Assembly: GCF_900086725.1 (NCBI RefSeq)
Contig: NZ_LT574838.1
Location: 928,099 to 992,098, forward strand
Direction of reading: 5' to 3'
Length of the DNA stretch: 64,000 nt
Origin: Bariatricus massiliensis
GTDB lineage: Bacteria; Bacillota; Clostridia; Lachnospirales; Lachnospiraceae
In this document: positions 40,252-47,252 of the stretch, piece by piece
Layout: every line of letters starts with the position of its first letter
How positions within the stretch are numbered: position 1 is the stretch's first letter
The notes under the pieces: model-generated
Told to the model about the DNA's origin: nothing
The model's input: only the letters and a program-made list of their open reading frames with translations
The model's database searches: none
Position numbers and translations under genes: made by a program

Positions 40252-40319
40252 GGCAGCCTCGCAAGCGGAACAAATGTTTACGCAGGCTGTAATTTTTATA
40301 CTCTTTTTTAGGAAGGAAA

Positions 40320-41441
40320 ATGATTATGTGGGTAGAAAAAAGGGCAAACGGAAAGTACAAATTTGTAAAGGAATACAAGGACTATTACACCGAGGAAACA
40401 AAGCGAGTATCAATCACGCTGGAAAAAGATACTGCTGCCTACAGGGACCTAGCCAGCCGGGAGCTGGACAAACTGATAGAGAAACGGTGCGCCTACGTTC
40501 CATCGGAGCGCCTGACGCTCAAGGAACTTGTTGAAAAATATCGTGATTATCAGAAAATGACCGTTAAAGCATCAACATACAGCCGCAATTATCACGCCTG
40601 CAATTCATTAATGCAGCTCTTGGGAGAAAATACGTTCCTTGATAAATTAAACGCAGCGTACATCAAGGAGAAATTTTTACAGTCCGGCAAATCGGCCGGC
40701 ACATTGAACGAACATCGGGCGCGGCTCAAGGCATTGCTTAACTGGGGATATGAAAACGATTATATTGCAGATGTATCATACATGGGCAAGGTCAAGCCCT
40801 TCGATGCCACGCCGCACCGGGAAAAGATTTCGGACAAGTTCTTAGAGGGTGAGGAGCTGAAAAAATTAATTGCCGCTATGGACGATTGGCGCTGGAAATA
40901 TGCGACTGAATTTCTGGCCCTGTCCGGTCTGCGGTTCGGGGAATTTGTTGCCTTGAGTCTGACTGATGTAGACATCAAAGAAGAGGTCATACATGTGACT
41001 AAGACATACGATTCCCAGAATAAGGTCGTTACACCGCCAAAGACCTCTTGTTCTATCCGCGATGTATATATGCAGGCAGAATTATTAAAGGTAGCTAAAA
41101 AAATCCGGCTCAACATAAAGTATGAACAATTCGAGAAAGGCTACCATAACAGCAACCGCCTGTTCTTCCCGTCTAAAACGGACGGATACGCTCAATACTA
41201 CGCTTATGAGAAATACCTCAAGGCAATATCAAAAAAGGCATTAGGGAGGCAAATAACGGCTCACACGCTACGTCATACACACGCCTCGCTATTATTTGAG
41301 CAGGGAATTGATATAGACACTATCTCCCGCCGCCTCGGCCACGAAAACAGCAAGGTCACGAGAGAGATTTACCTTCACACAACAGAAAAATTAAAGGAGC
41401 GGGATAAGGAGAAAATAAGGAATGTTAAAATCGTCATGTAA
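40320..41441 (+). CDS. int: phage integrase (tyrosine recombinase)
   Basis: A 373-residue integrase. An N-terminal arm-binding domain (WVEKRANGKYKFVKEYKDYY) is followed by the core-binding domain (about 62-150, LTLKELVEKYRDYQKMTVKA) and the catalytic domain with R in LSGLRFGEF, HTLRHTHAS, RRLGHENS, and the tyrosine in REIYLHTTEK. This is a complete set of catalytic residues. It lies at the right end of the prophage next to attR, and should catalyse integration and, with an Xis, excision. AGGAAGG precedes the ATG. Confidence 0.95.
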   Translation: MIMWVEKRANGKYKFVKEYKDYYTEETKRVSITLEKDTAAYRDLASRELDKLIEKRCAYVPSERLTLKELVEKYRDYQKMTVKASTYSRNYHACNSLMQLLGENTFLDKLNAAYIKEKFLQSGKSAGTLNEHRARLKALLNWGYENDYIADVSYMGKVKPFDATPHREKISDKFLEGEELKKLIAAMDDWRWKYATEFLALSGLRFGEFVALSLTDVDIKEEVIHVTKTYDSQNKVVTPPKTSCSIRDVYMQAELLKVAKKIRLNIKYEQFEKGYHNSNRLFFPSKTDGYAQYYAYEKYLKAISKKALGRQITAHTLRHTHASLLFEQGIDIDTISRRLGHENSKVTREIYLHTTEKLKERDKEKIRNVKIVM

Positions 41442-41601
41442 TTTTTTGAGGTATTCAGGGGGGAGTTTTGGGGGAGGAATTGTCCCCCAAGATGCATTGA
41501 TACTACAATATACAGTTCAAAAAACAACGTATTTAAGCCGTTTTGGCGTATATATATATCAAGATACACGGTGGTTAAGGGAGCATCTTCCGCAGTAGAC
41601 C
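41442..41601. other. probable attachment region at the prophage right end
   Basis: About 160 bases without a gene between the integrase stop and the chromosomal terminator. It contains a TTGGGGGA/TCCCCCAA inverted repeat (41468-41490) and an AT-rich tract (TATATATATATC near 41549). The integrase gene ends here and host genes begin after it, so attR should lie in or near this stretch. The core cannot be fixed without the left junction. No tRNA is present. Confidence 0.5.
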
Positions 41602-41647
41602 AAATAGCAGAAACCCTATGAATACTGGTGTTTCTGCTATTTTTTTG
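41602..41647 (+). terminator. strong terminator near the prophage-chromosome joint
   Basis: AAATAGCAGAAAC, a loop, GTTTCTGCTATTT followed by TTTTG. The stem is 13 bases or longer, and A-runs on the left allow it to work on both strands. It probably belongs to the host and may have been interrupted or borrowed by integration. Confidence 0.7.
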
Positions 41648-41711
41648 TTTTCCTTTGATGTATATATATCTCTTGTTCTACATACGCTATTCCGGAAAGG
41701 ATGTGGTATAT

Positions 41712-41900
41712 ATGAACATGGATAAAATTGTATGTAACTGCATGAGCGTCACCAATGGTATGATCAAAGATGCCGTGGATTCCGGAGCAGACACTTTAGA
41801 AGAAGTACAGGAAATTACAGGAGCCGGAACTGTTTGCGGCGCATGTTTGGATGACGTTCAGCACCTCGTTGATTTTTTTGTCGAAGAACGTGGCAAATAG
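41712..41900 (+). CDS. small BFD-like [2Fe-2S] protein
   Basis: A 62-residue protein starting MNMDKIVCNCMSVTNGMIKD; GGAAAGG is 11 bases upstream. It has the C-x-C at residues 8-10 and a C-G-A-C pair near 44-47 (GAGTVCGACLDDVQHLVDFF), the four cysteines of bacterioferritin-associated ferredoxin-like domains. Single-domain forms are common in Clostridia, where they may store or pass electrons. The open frame upstream to 41628 covers the terminator and is not used. Confidence 0.85.
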   Translation: MNMDKIVCNCMSVTNGMIKDAVDSGADTLEEVQEITGAGTVCGACLDDVQHLVDFFVEERGK

Positions 41901-41906
41901 TACGCC

Positions 41907-41928
41907 AGCACCTTTTTAAGGTGCTTTA
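41907..41928. terminator. hairpin terminator after the [2Fe-2S] gene
   Basis: AGCACCTT, TTT loop, AAGGTGCT followed by TTAC. The short T-run makes it weak. It lies between convergent genes. Confidence 0.55.
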
Positions 41929-41944
41929 CATATTCTGCTTTTCC

Positions 41945-42781
41945 TTAATAAGAGCCACCTCGATAGCCAGTCGGTGAACTTCCCACCCTCTTTCGGAATG
42001 TATTGCAAAAGCTGCTTTCCGTTGTAAATCCACAAAGATACACAATCTCTTTGACCGGCTTCTCCGTCGTCTTCAGATAGTATTTGGCGTGAGTAATACG
42101 CAGATTTAATAAGTAATCATGGGGAGAGCTTCCTGTCACGCGCTTGAACAGGCGTATATAATAGTAAGGACTAAGGCAGGCAGCGGATGACAGCATCTCT
42201 ACAGTCAATGGCTGGTCAAAATGTGTATTCATGTATCGGATACTCTCATATATTTTCTTTGCCGGTTCTGACTCAAACACTTCTTCCGAAAGAAGGCTTG
42301 TAAGAATTTCTGTCAAATATTTTGAGATAGTTGCCTCATTGATTCTCCGGCTGTTCTCATATATATCATAAATTGTCTTGATTAATTTCTCACAGTTGGA
42401 CGTCTCGGCCAGTGTAATCACATTCCCCTTCTTTTCCCGGATAGCGTTGTAGAACCGCTCCGCCATCACCCCATCGAAATGAATCCAGCAGGCGCTCAGT
42501 CCCTTTTCCGTATAATAGGCATGCGGCTTATACCCACTCACCAAAGCGACTTGTCCGGGTCCGGCATCCGCCTGTGCTTCTTCACATGTAATATGACACT
42601 GTCCCGAAAGCACCAACATGATGGAGTATCCCGGATAGTCCTTCCGCTCCAGCGTATACCCCGGCAGATAGCGGTAACTGCCTACACATAAGGGATAAAG
42701 GTATAATTCTTTCGCCTGCGCCGTAGGGGTATGAAAATAAAGTTTTGAATCCAAAGATATATTTTCAACATTTATCAGCAT
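41945..42781 (-). CDS. AraC-family regulator with cupin domain
   Basis: A 278-residue protein. The N-terminal cupin (YSIMLVLSGQCHITCEEAQA; GQVALVSGYKPHAYYTEKGL, then CWIHFDG) should bind a sugar or related effector. The C-terminal 100 residues have the two AraC helix-turn-helix motifs (AACLSPYYYIRLFKRVTGSS; VKEIVYLCGFTTESSFCNTF, then RKRVGSSPTGYR). It is divergent from the DUF5107 gene and should control it through the direct repeats between them. Confidence 0.92.
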   Translation of the reverse strand: MLINVENISLDSKLYFHTPTAQAKELYLYPLCVGSYRYLPGYTLERKDYPGYSIMLVLSGQCHITCEEAQADAGPGQVALVSGYKPHAYYTEKGLSACWIHFDGVMAERFYNAIREKKGNVITLAETSNCEKLIKTIYDIYENSRRINEATISKYLTEILTSLLSEEVFESEPAKKIYESIRYMNTHFDQPLTVEMLSSAACLSPYYYIRLFKRVTGSSPHDYLLNLRITHAKYYLKTTEKPVKEIVYLCGFTTESSFCNTFRKRVGSSPTGYRGGSY

Positions 42782-42824
42782 CGTTGTCCACCTCTTACGA
42801 TTTCTCCTATTTGTTATTCTATTA

Positions 42825-42856
42825 TAAAGGGCAATTTTTTACAAGTAAAGGGCAAT
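42825..42856. promoter_or_regulatory. direct-repeat operator between AraC and DUF5107 genes
   Basis: TAAAGGGCAAT at 42825-42835 and again at 42846-42856, both in the same orientation, start to start 21 bases, two helical turns. AraC-type dimers bind such direct repeats. A TATAAT for the DUF5107 gene lies about 30 bases downstream of the second repeat with a poor -35, as usual for activated promoters. Confidence 0.75.
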
Positions 42857-42927
42857 CTGTCCTAATGACATTTCTTTCTCATTCCTTATAATAAAATTAA
42901 AGAAAACAATCTGAAGGAGGTATTTAC

Positions 42928-44910
42928 ATGAAACCGGAATTAAGATTTGAGCAAATGAAAGTGAAGACCGGACACTTCGGACACGAGTCCTGCGTCCCTT
43001 CTTTTCTGGGCACCTTGACTGTCCAAAACGAAGTATCCTTCCATCTGGACGAATGGGATGAAATCTATGAGGCATACGGACGCTGCCCATCCTGTTATCC
43101 CTACCGTGAGCTCAACACCTACGACCGTGTATTAGAAGAATCGAATATTAGAACAGCAGTTTTAGAAAACAATAATCTGACGGCTGTATTTCTTCCTGAT
43201 TTAGGCGGAAGGCTCTGGTCACTGGTCGATAAAAATACAGGCCGCAATCTTCTCTATACCAATGATGTGATTCGTTTTAGCAATCTTGCCATACGGAATG
43301 CATGGTTCAGCGGCGGTGTAGAGTGGAACATCGGCATAATCGGCCATACTCCATTGACTACAGAAACGCTCCACACCGCCAGTCTGACTGATGACTCAGG
43401 AATCCCGATTCTGCGCATGTATGCATATGAGCGTATACGGGAAGTAGAATACCAGATGGATTTCTGGCTGGGGGAGGAAGACACCTGTCTCAACTGCCGT
43501 ATGAGAATCGTCAATTCCAGCTCCTCTGTCGTCCCCATGTATTGGTGGAGCAATATGGCCGTTCCGGAGTATGACAGCGGACGGATTGTCGTGCCTGCCG
43601 ATGAGGCGTATACTTGTGGATACCAAGGAAATGATAATCAAGTATATAAAACCTCCATCCCCATGGTGGATGGAATCGACATTTCCAAATATAATGATAT
43701 TCCTAATCAAGTGGATTATTTTTTTAATATTCCCGCTAATTGTCCCAAATATATCACGAATCTGGATGCCTCAGGATATGGACTGCTCCACATGTCTACC
43801 AGCCGTCTACAAGGACGTAAGCTCTTTTCTTGGGGGAAAAATGATGGCTCAGACCGCTGGCAGGAATTCCTTACAGAAGATGCCGGCCGCTATGTAGAAA
43901 TTCAGGCCGGTCTCGCCAAGACACAGTATGGCTGTCTCCCGATGGCTCCACACACAGCGTGGGAATGGGTAGAGCAATACGGTCCCGTCCGGATTGAAAC
44001 AGATTATCTCCGCCGTTCTTTTGAAGAGCTGCGAAGTTATATGACAGATATGGTCTGCCGCAAAATGGCAGAATCCAGACCCGATGAACTTCTGGCTGCC
44101 ACACAGGAAATGGCAAAGACAAAGGGGTCTGTTGTCTATTATGGGAAGCCTTACGGCGCGTTAAAAAATGTAATAAGGGATTTGGAAAATGAATGCCAGC
44201 TCTCCAGCCATCTGGATTATGGCGAATTAGAAGAAAGTCAGAAAGCGTGGGCTGATTTTCTTAAGAGTGGAATTTTCATACAGAAATCTCCAGAAGAAAT
44301 ACCGGAAGATTTCCAAAGTGATACCATTTTTTATGATAAGTTACAAAGCGTTATCTCCGAGCCCGTCAACAACAGCAACTGGTACGCACATTACCAGCTC
44401 GGAGTTATGCATTTGCACGCCCAGTCTTATCCGGACGCAGAGAGAGAGTTCGAGACTTCTTTAGAGCTGGAAGAAAATCCATGGGCGCTTCACGGGTTGG
44501 CTGTCCTCGCGCTGGCACATGGCAACAAACAAAATGTACGACCGTATATGACCCGGGGCATTTCATTGCTGCCGGACAACTTGTCCTACGTGAAAGAAGG
44601 TTTCCGGATTCTCCTAATGTCAAACGGCTATGAAGATATCCGCACCCTATACCATACGCTGGACAGTCAGCTCCAGAACGAGAGCCGTATTCAGTTCGAC
44701 TATCTTACTGCTCTCGCTCATACCGGAAACGCAGAAGAAGCCATGGAAATACTGCTCTCAGAAAAAGGCTTCGTTCTGGATGACGTTCGGGAGGGTTCCG
44801 ATACCTTAGGTGATTTGTATGCAATGCTCTACAGGCAAGTCTATCATCAAGAACCCGATGTTATTCCGCATATGTTTAACTTTCATTCTCTGACGCCAGT
44901 GCAATCCTAG
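42928..44910 (+). CDS. DUF5107/TPR protein, likely carbohydrate-related
   Basis: A 660-residue protein. The N-terminal 380 residues form the DUF5107 domain, a beta-sandwich of the galactose mutarotase-like type (TAVFLPDLGGRLWSLVDKNT; WFSGGVEWNIGIIGHTPLTT; PMYWWSNMAVPE; EIQAGLAKTQYGCLPMAPHT). The C-terminal 180 residues contain TPR-like repeats (HYQLGVMHLHAQSYPDAERE; PWALHGLAVLALAHGNKQNV). Such proteins are found beside AraC regulators in gut Clostridia and are thought to act on sugars or glycosides. The catalytic role is not known. CTGAAGGAGGTATTTAC precedes the ATG. Confidence 0.85.
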   Translation: MKPELRFEQMKVKTGHFGHESCVPSFLGTLTVQNEVSFHLDEWDEIYEAYGRCPSCYPYRELNTYDRVLEESNIRTAVLENNNLTAVFLPDLGGRLWSLVDKNTGRNLLYTNDVIRFSNLAIRNAWFSGGVEWNIGIIGHTPLTTETLHTASLTDDSGIPILRMYAYERIREVEYQMDFWLGEEDTCLNCRMRIVNSSSSVVPMYWWSNMAVPEYDSGRIVVPADEAYTCGYQGNDNQVYKTSIPMVDGIDISKYNDIPNQVDYFFNIPANCPKYITNLDASGYGLLHMSTSRLQGRKLFSWGKNDGSDRWQEFLTEDAGRYVEIQAGLAKTQYGCLPMAPHTAWEWVEQYGPVRIETDYLRRSFEELRSYMTDMVCRKMAESRPDELLAATQEMAKTKGSVVYYGKPYGALKNVIRDLENECQLSSHLDYGELEESQKAWADFLKSGIFIQKSPEEIPEDFQSDTIFYDKLQSVISEPVNNSNWYAHYQLGVMHLHAQSYPDAEREFETSLELEENPWALHGLAVLALAHGNKQNVRPYMTRGISLLPDNLSYVKEGFRILLMSNGYEDIRTLYHTLDSQLQNESRIQFDYLTALAHTGNAEEAMEILLSEKGFVLDDVREGSDTLGDLYAMLYRQVYHQEPDVIPHMFNFHSLTPVQS

Positions 44911-44934
44911 ATAAAAATCACATCTATATAAATA

Positions 44935-45008
44935 GAGTGTACAAATCCCTCACTCATGAGGGACTTGTACACTCTGCACATTGTGCGCATCCCCCGGAGG
45001 GGATTTTC
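44935..45008. terminator. double hairpin with a dispersed repeat
   Basis: The first stem is GAGTGTACAA..TCCCTCA with TGAGGGA..TTGTACACTC (44935-44974, one mismatch). Then comes a repeat unit, TCTGCACATTGTG, also present at 53200. A second hairpin, ATCCCC, 4-base loop, GGGGAT plus TTTTCTG, ends the DUF5107 transcript. The unit recurs next to another stem loop, which suggests a repeated intergenic element. Confidence 0.65.
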
Positions 45009-45010
45009 TG
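44973..45010. repeat. dispersed intergenic repeat, copy 1
   Basis: Begins TCTGCACATTGTGCGCATCC and continues with CCCGGAGGGG, then ATTTTCTG. It matches 53200-53235 at nearly all positions (TCTGCACATTGTGTGCATCC, then ACCCGGAGGG). Confidence 0.75.
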
Positions 45011-45022
45011 CTTATCTCTTTT

Positions 45023-46258
45023 TTATCTCAAGGCCGCCAGAAGCTGTTCAATATCCACAGGCTTGGTAATCACACCGTCCATTCCTGCCTTTTCTGCCCT
45101 CTCCAGTTCCTCTTTAAACGCATTGGCAGTCAGTGCTATGATTTTGACTGTTTCCGCGTCCGCTCTATCCATATTGCGTATAAAACGGGCAGCTTCATAC
45201 CCATCCATGACAGGCATCCGTATATCCATGAGAATTCTGCTGATACTGCCGGGGGTGCTTTCTTCAAACATGTCAACTGCTTCTTTGCCGTTCAATGCCT
45301 CTTGAGTCCTGTATCCTTTGCCATGTAGAATCTCACAGGCAATCTCCCTGTTGATTTCATTGTCATCCGCGACCAATACCAATGGCTCCTCGTTAATTTC
45401 ATGATCCGTGTACGGGATATCCTTTACTTCACCTCGGTCAAAAGACTCCGTGCGGGCGGCTGTCTCTGCCGGAATCCGTACAGTAAACCTAGTCCCCTCC
45501 CCCCTCACACTCTCAACAGATATTGTGCCTCCCATCTGTTCGGTCAGGTTTTTACATAGGGTAGTACCCAGTCCATTTCCGCTACGGCTCTTCTCCTCCC
45601 CCTCCTGCTCAAAGGGCTCCCATATCCTTCCAAGAAATTCTTCGCTCATTCCACATCCATTGTCGGTGATAACAAAACATGTCTCGACATTGTTTCTGGG
45701 CAGCATTATCTGGCTCACCTCTAAATGCACCCATCCGCCCTTATCTGTAAATTTTACCGCGTTGCCTAATAAGTTGACTAAAATCTGTTTAAGGCGCACG
45801 CTGTCCCCGACCACATAGGGCTGGCTGAGCTCTGTATGCATTTGAAACGTAATCTCTGACTCCTCTGTCTGAATCTGCACCATACCCTGCACTTCCCGGA
45901 GAACTTCGCGCAAATCCAAGGGCATGGCGTCAATATCCAGTTGCCCGTTTTCAATTTTCGATATATCAAGCACGTCTGTCACAAGATTCTTAAGATACTG
46001 TGAAGAGACCCTCAGCTTGCCAAGATAAAGCCTAAGCCGCTCCGGATTATCCACATTCTCCCTCATTAGATATTCTAATCCAATGATGCCGTTAAGGGGC
46101 GTCCGAATCTCATGGCTCATATTTGTAAGATAATTACTTTTTTCAAAACTTTCTCTCTGCATTTCCTGAATTTGTCTTTCTCTGACACGGAGGCGGTATG
46201 CTAACACCGCGGCTACAGTCGTCAGAACTATTACAAGTATTATCAACACCATCTCCAT
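45023..46258 (-). CDS. hybrid sensor histidine kinase with receiver domain
   Basis: A 411-residue protein. There is one membrane helix at the N-terminus (VLIILVIVLTTVAAVLAYRL). The HisKA box is NMSHEIRTPLNGIIGLEYL near residues 47-65. HATPase follows with NLLGNAVKFTD (N box), ITDNGCGM (G1) and SGNGLGTTLCKNL (G2). The C-terminal receiver (about 295-411) has VADDNEINREIA, the phosphoacceptor aspartate in RILMDIRMPVMDG, LTAN and the lysine in GVITKPVD. There is no obvious extracytoplasmic sensor, and no separate response regulator lies adjacent. The final target is unknown. Confidence 0.92.
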   Translation of the reverse strand: MEMVLIILVIVLTTVAAVLAYRLRVRERQIQEMQRESFEKSNYLTNMSHEIRTPLNGIIGLEYLMRENVDNPERLRLYLGKLRVSSQYLKNLVTDVLDISKIENGQLDIDAMPLDLREVLREVQGMVQIQTEESEITFQMHTELSQPYVVGDSVRLKQILVNLLGNAVKFTDKGGWVHLEVSQIMLPRNNVETCFVITDNGCGMSEEFLGRIWEPFEQEGEEKSRSGNGLGTTLCKNLTEQMGGTISVESVRGEGTRFTVRIPAETAARTESFDRGEVKDIPYTDHEINEEPLVLVADDNEINREIACEILHGKGYRTQEALNGKEAVDMFEESTPGSISRILMDIRMPVMDGYEAARFIRNMDRADAETVKIIALTANAFKEELERAEKAGMDGVITKPVDIEQLLAALR

Positions 46259-46433
46259 CTAATTTCCCTACTCCCGTGTTTTTATGTCGAATAATTGCGA
46301 TGATTGGTAAAACTTAATTTCCATCTGCTCATAGGCTCATTATACATCCCATGGTTGTATTTTAGCAACTATAATCGCTTAATAATTTATTCCATAGCGG
46401 ATAAAATGTAACTATAGCATGCAGGAGGACGAA

Positions 46434-46769
46434 ATGAATAATCTTCTCGAACAAATGGGGAAACGAATCTTAGAGCGTAGAAAACAGATGCGTCTGACAC
46501 AAGAGGAACTGGCCGAACGTGCCGGAGTGACCAGTCAGATGATTTCCACTGCGGAACTGGGGAAGAAGGCAATGCGCCCGGAAAATATTATCAAAATCTG
46601 CTCTGTGCTGGAAATCAGCACCGATTATCTTCTATTGGGCAATATAACAGAAAACGACCGCTCTCTTCTGTCTGATAAAGTATCCACTCTCACCCCTGCC
46701 CAGTATCGTCATCTGGAGGACATTATCGACAACTTTGTTACCGCTCTGAAAGAAACTTCGGAGAAATAA
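46434..46769 (+). CDS. XRE-family regulator
   Basis: A 111-residue protein starting MNNLLEQMGKRILERRKQMR, with AGGAGGACGAA before the ATG at 46434. The helix-turn-helix is LTQEELAERAGVTSQMISTA and continues LEISTDYLLLG. The C-terminal helix (TPAQYRHLEDIIDNFVTALK) is the typical small dimerisation tail. The ORF can be extended by 5 residues (MQEDE) but the ribosome site supports the start given. It may be a regulator of nearby genes; the target is unknown. Confidence 0.85.
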   Translation: MNNLLEQMGKRILERRKQMRLTQEELAERAGVTSQMISTAELGKKAMRPENIIKICSVLEISTDYLLLGNITENDRSLLSDKVSTLTPAQYRHLEDIIDNFVTALKETSEK

Positions 46770-46788
46770 ATAAAAAGGAAAATGAAAA

Positions 46789-46835
46789 AAAGGGGAACGG
46801 CCCGCTTCGGAGCTGTTCCCCTTGTTTATTTTTAA
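46789..46835. terminator. bidirectional terminator
   Basis: AAGGGGAAC, a loop, GTTCCCCTT then GTTTATTTTT on the + strand, with an A-run on the left. It separates the convergent XRE and YccF genes. Confidence 0.8.
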
Positions 46836-47191
46836 TATACAGCCGCTCCAAACGGCATGAGCGCCAATTTTGCCAATTTAAACTGCTGCATGCCAAATGG
46901 AATCCCAATTATAGTAATGCATAATCCACACCCTAGCACTGCATGTTCTATGGCTAAGGGCAGCCCCGACACGATGAGCCAGATAATATTCAGAAGCAGC
47001 GAGCCGGCTCCCCCTCCATAACGCACTTCTTTTCCAAATGGAAAGAAACTCAAGGCAGCAAACTTAAAACACTGCAGGCCGACTGGCAGACCTATAACTG
47101 TGATACACCAAAGCAGGCCGGCCAGACACCAGCTCAAGCCACTCAGCGCCCCTCCAAAAATAAACCATAAAATATTTCCAAGTAATCCCAT
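46832..47191 (-). CDS. YccF-family membrane protein
   Basis: A 119-residue protein with two copies of the YccF repeat, each GLP/GIPxGxQxxKxA: VIGLPVGLQCFKFAALSFFP and IIGIPFGMQQFKLAKLALMP. Hydrophobic segments span residues about 5-40 and 62-95. YccF proteins are membrane proteins of unknown function, sometimes proposed to bind or transport small molecules. It is transcribed with or just after the ATPase gene, 60 bases apart. Confidence 0.9.
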   Translation of the reverse strand: MGLLGNILWFIFGGALSGLSWCLAGLLWCITVIGLPVGLQCFKFAALSFFPFGKEVRYGGGAGSLLLNIIWLIVSGLPLAIEHAVLGCGLCITIIGIPFGMQQFKLAKLALMPFGAAVY

Positions 47192-47252
47192 AACGTAATC
47201 CTTTCTATGCCTTTTCTGAAAGGAGCCTTAAATCCGCCACTCCCAAGTTCCA

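Noticed and set aside
41442..41711. A tRNA gene as phage attachment site
   Set aside because: No cloverleaf or TTCGAATC-type T arm was found; only hairpins and a terminator are seen.
46364..46372. AGCAACTAT resembling the prophage operator, near the host XRE gene
   Set aside because: It is a single half-site without dyad partner and could arise by chance.
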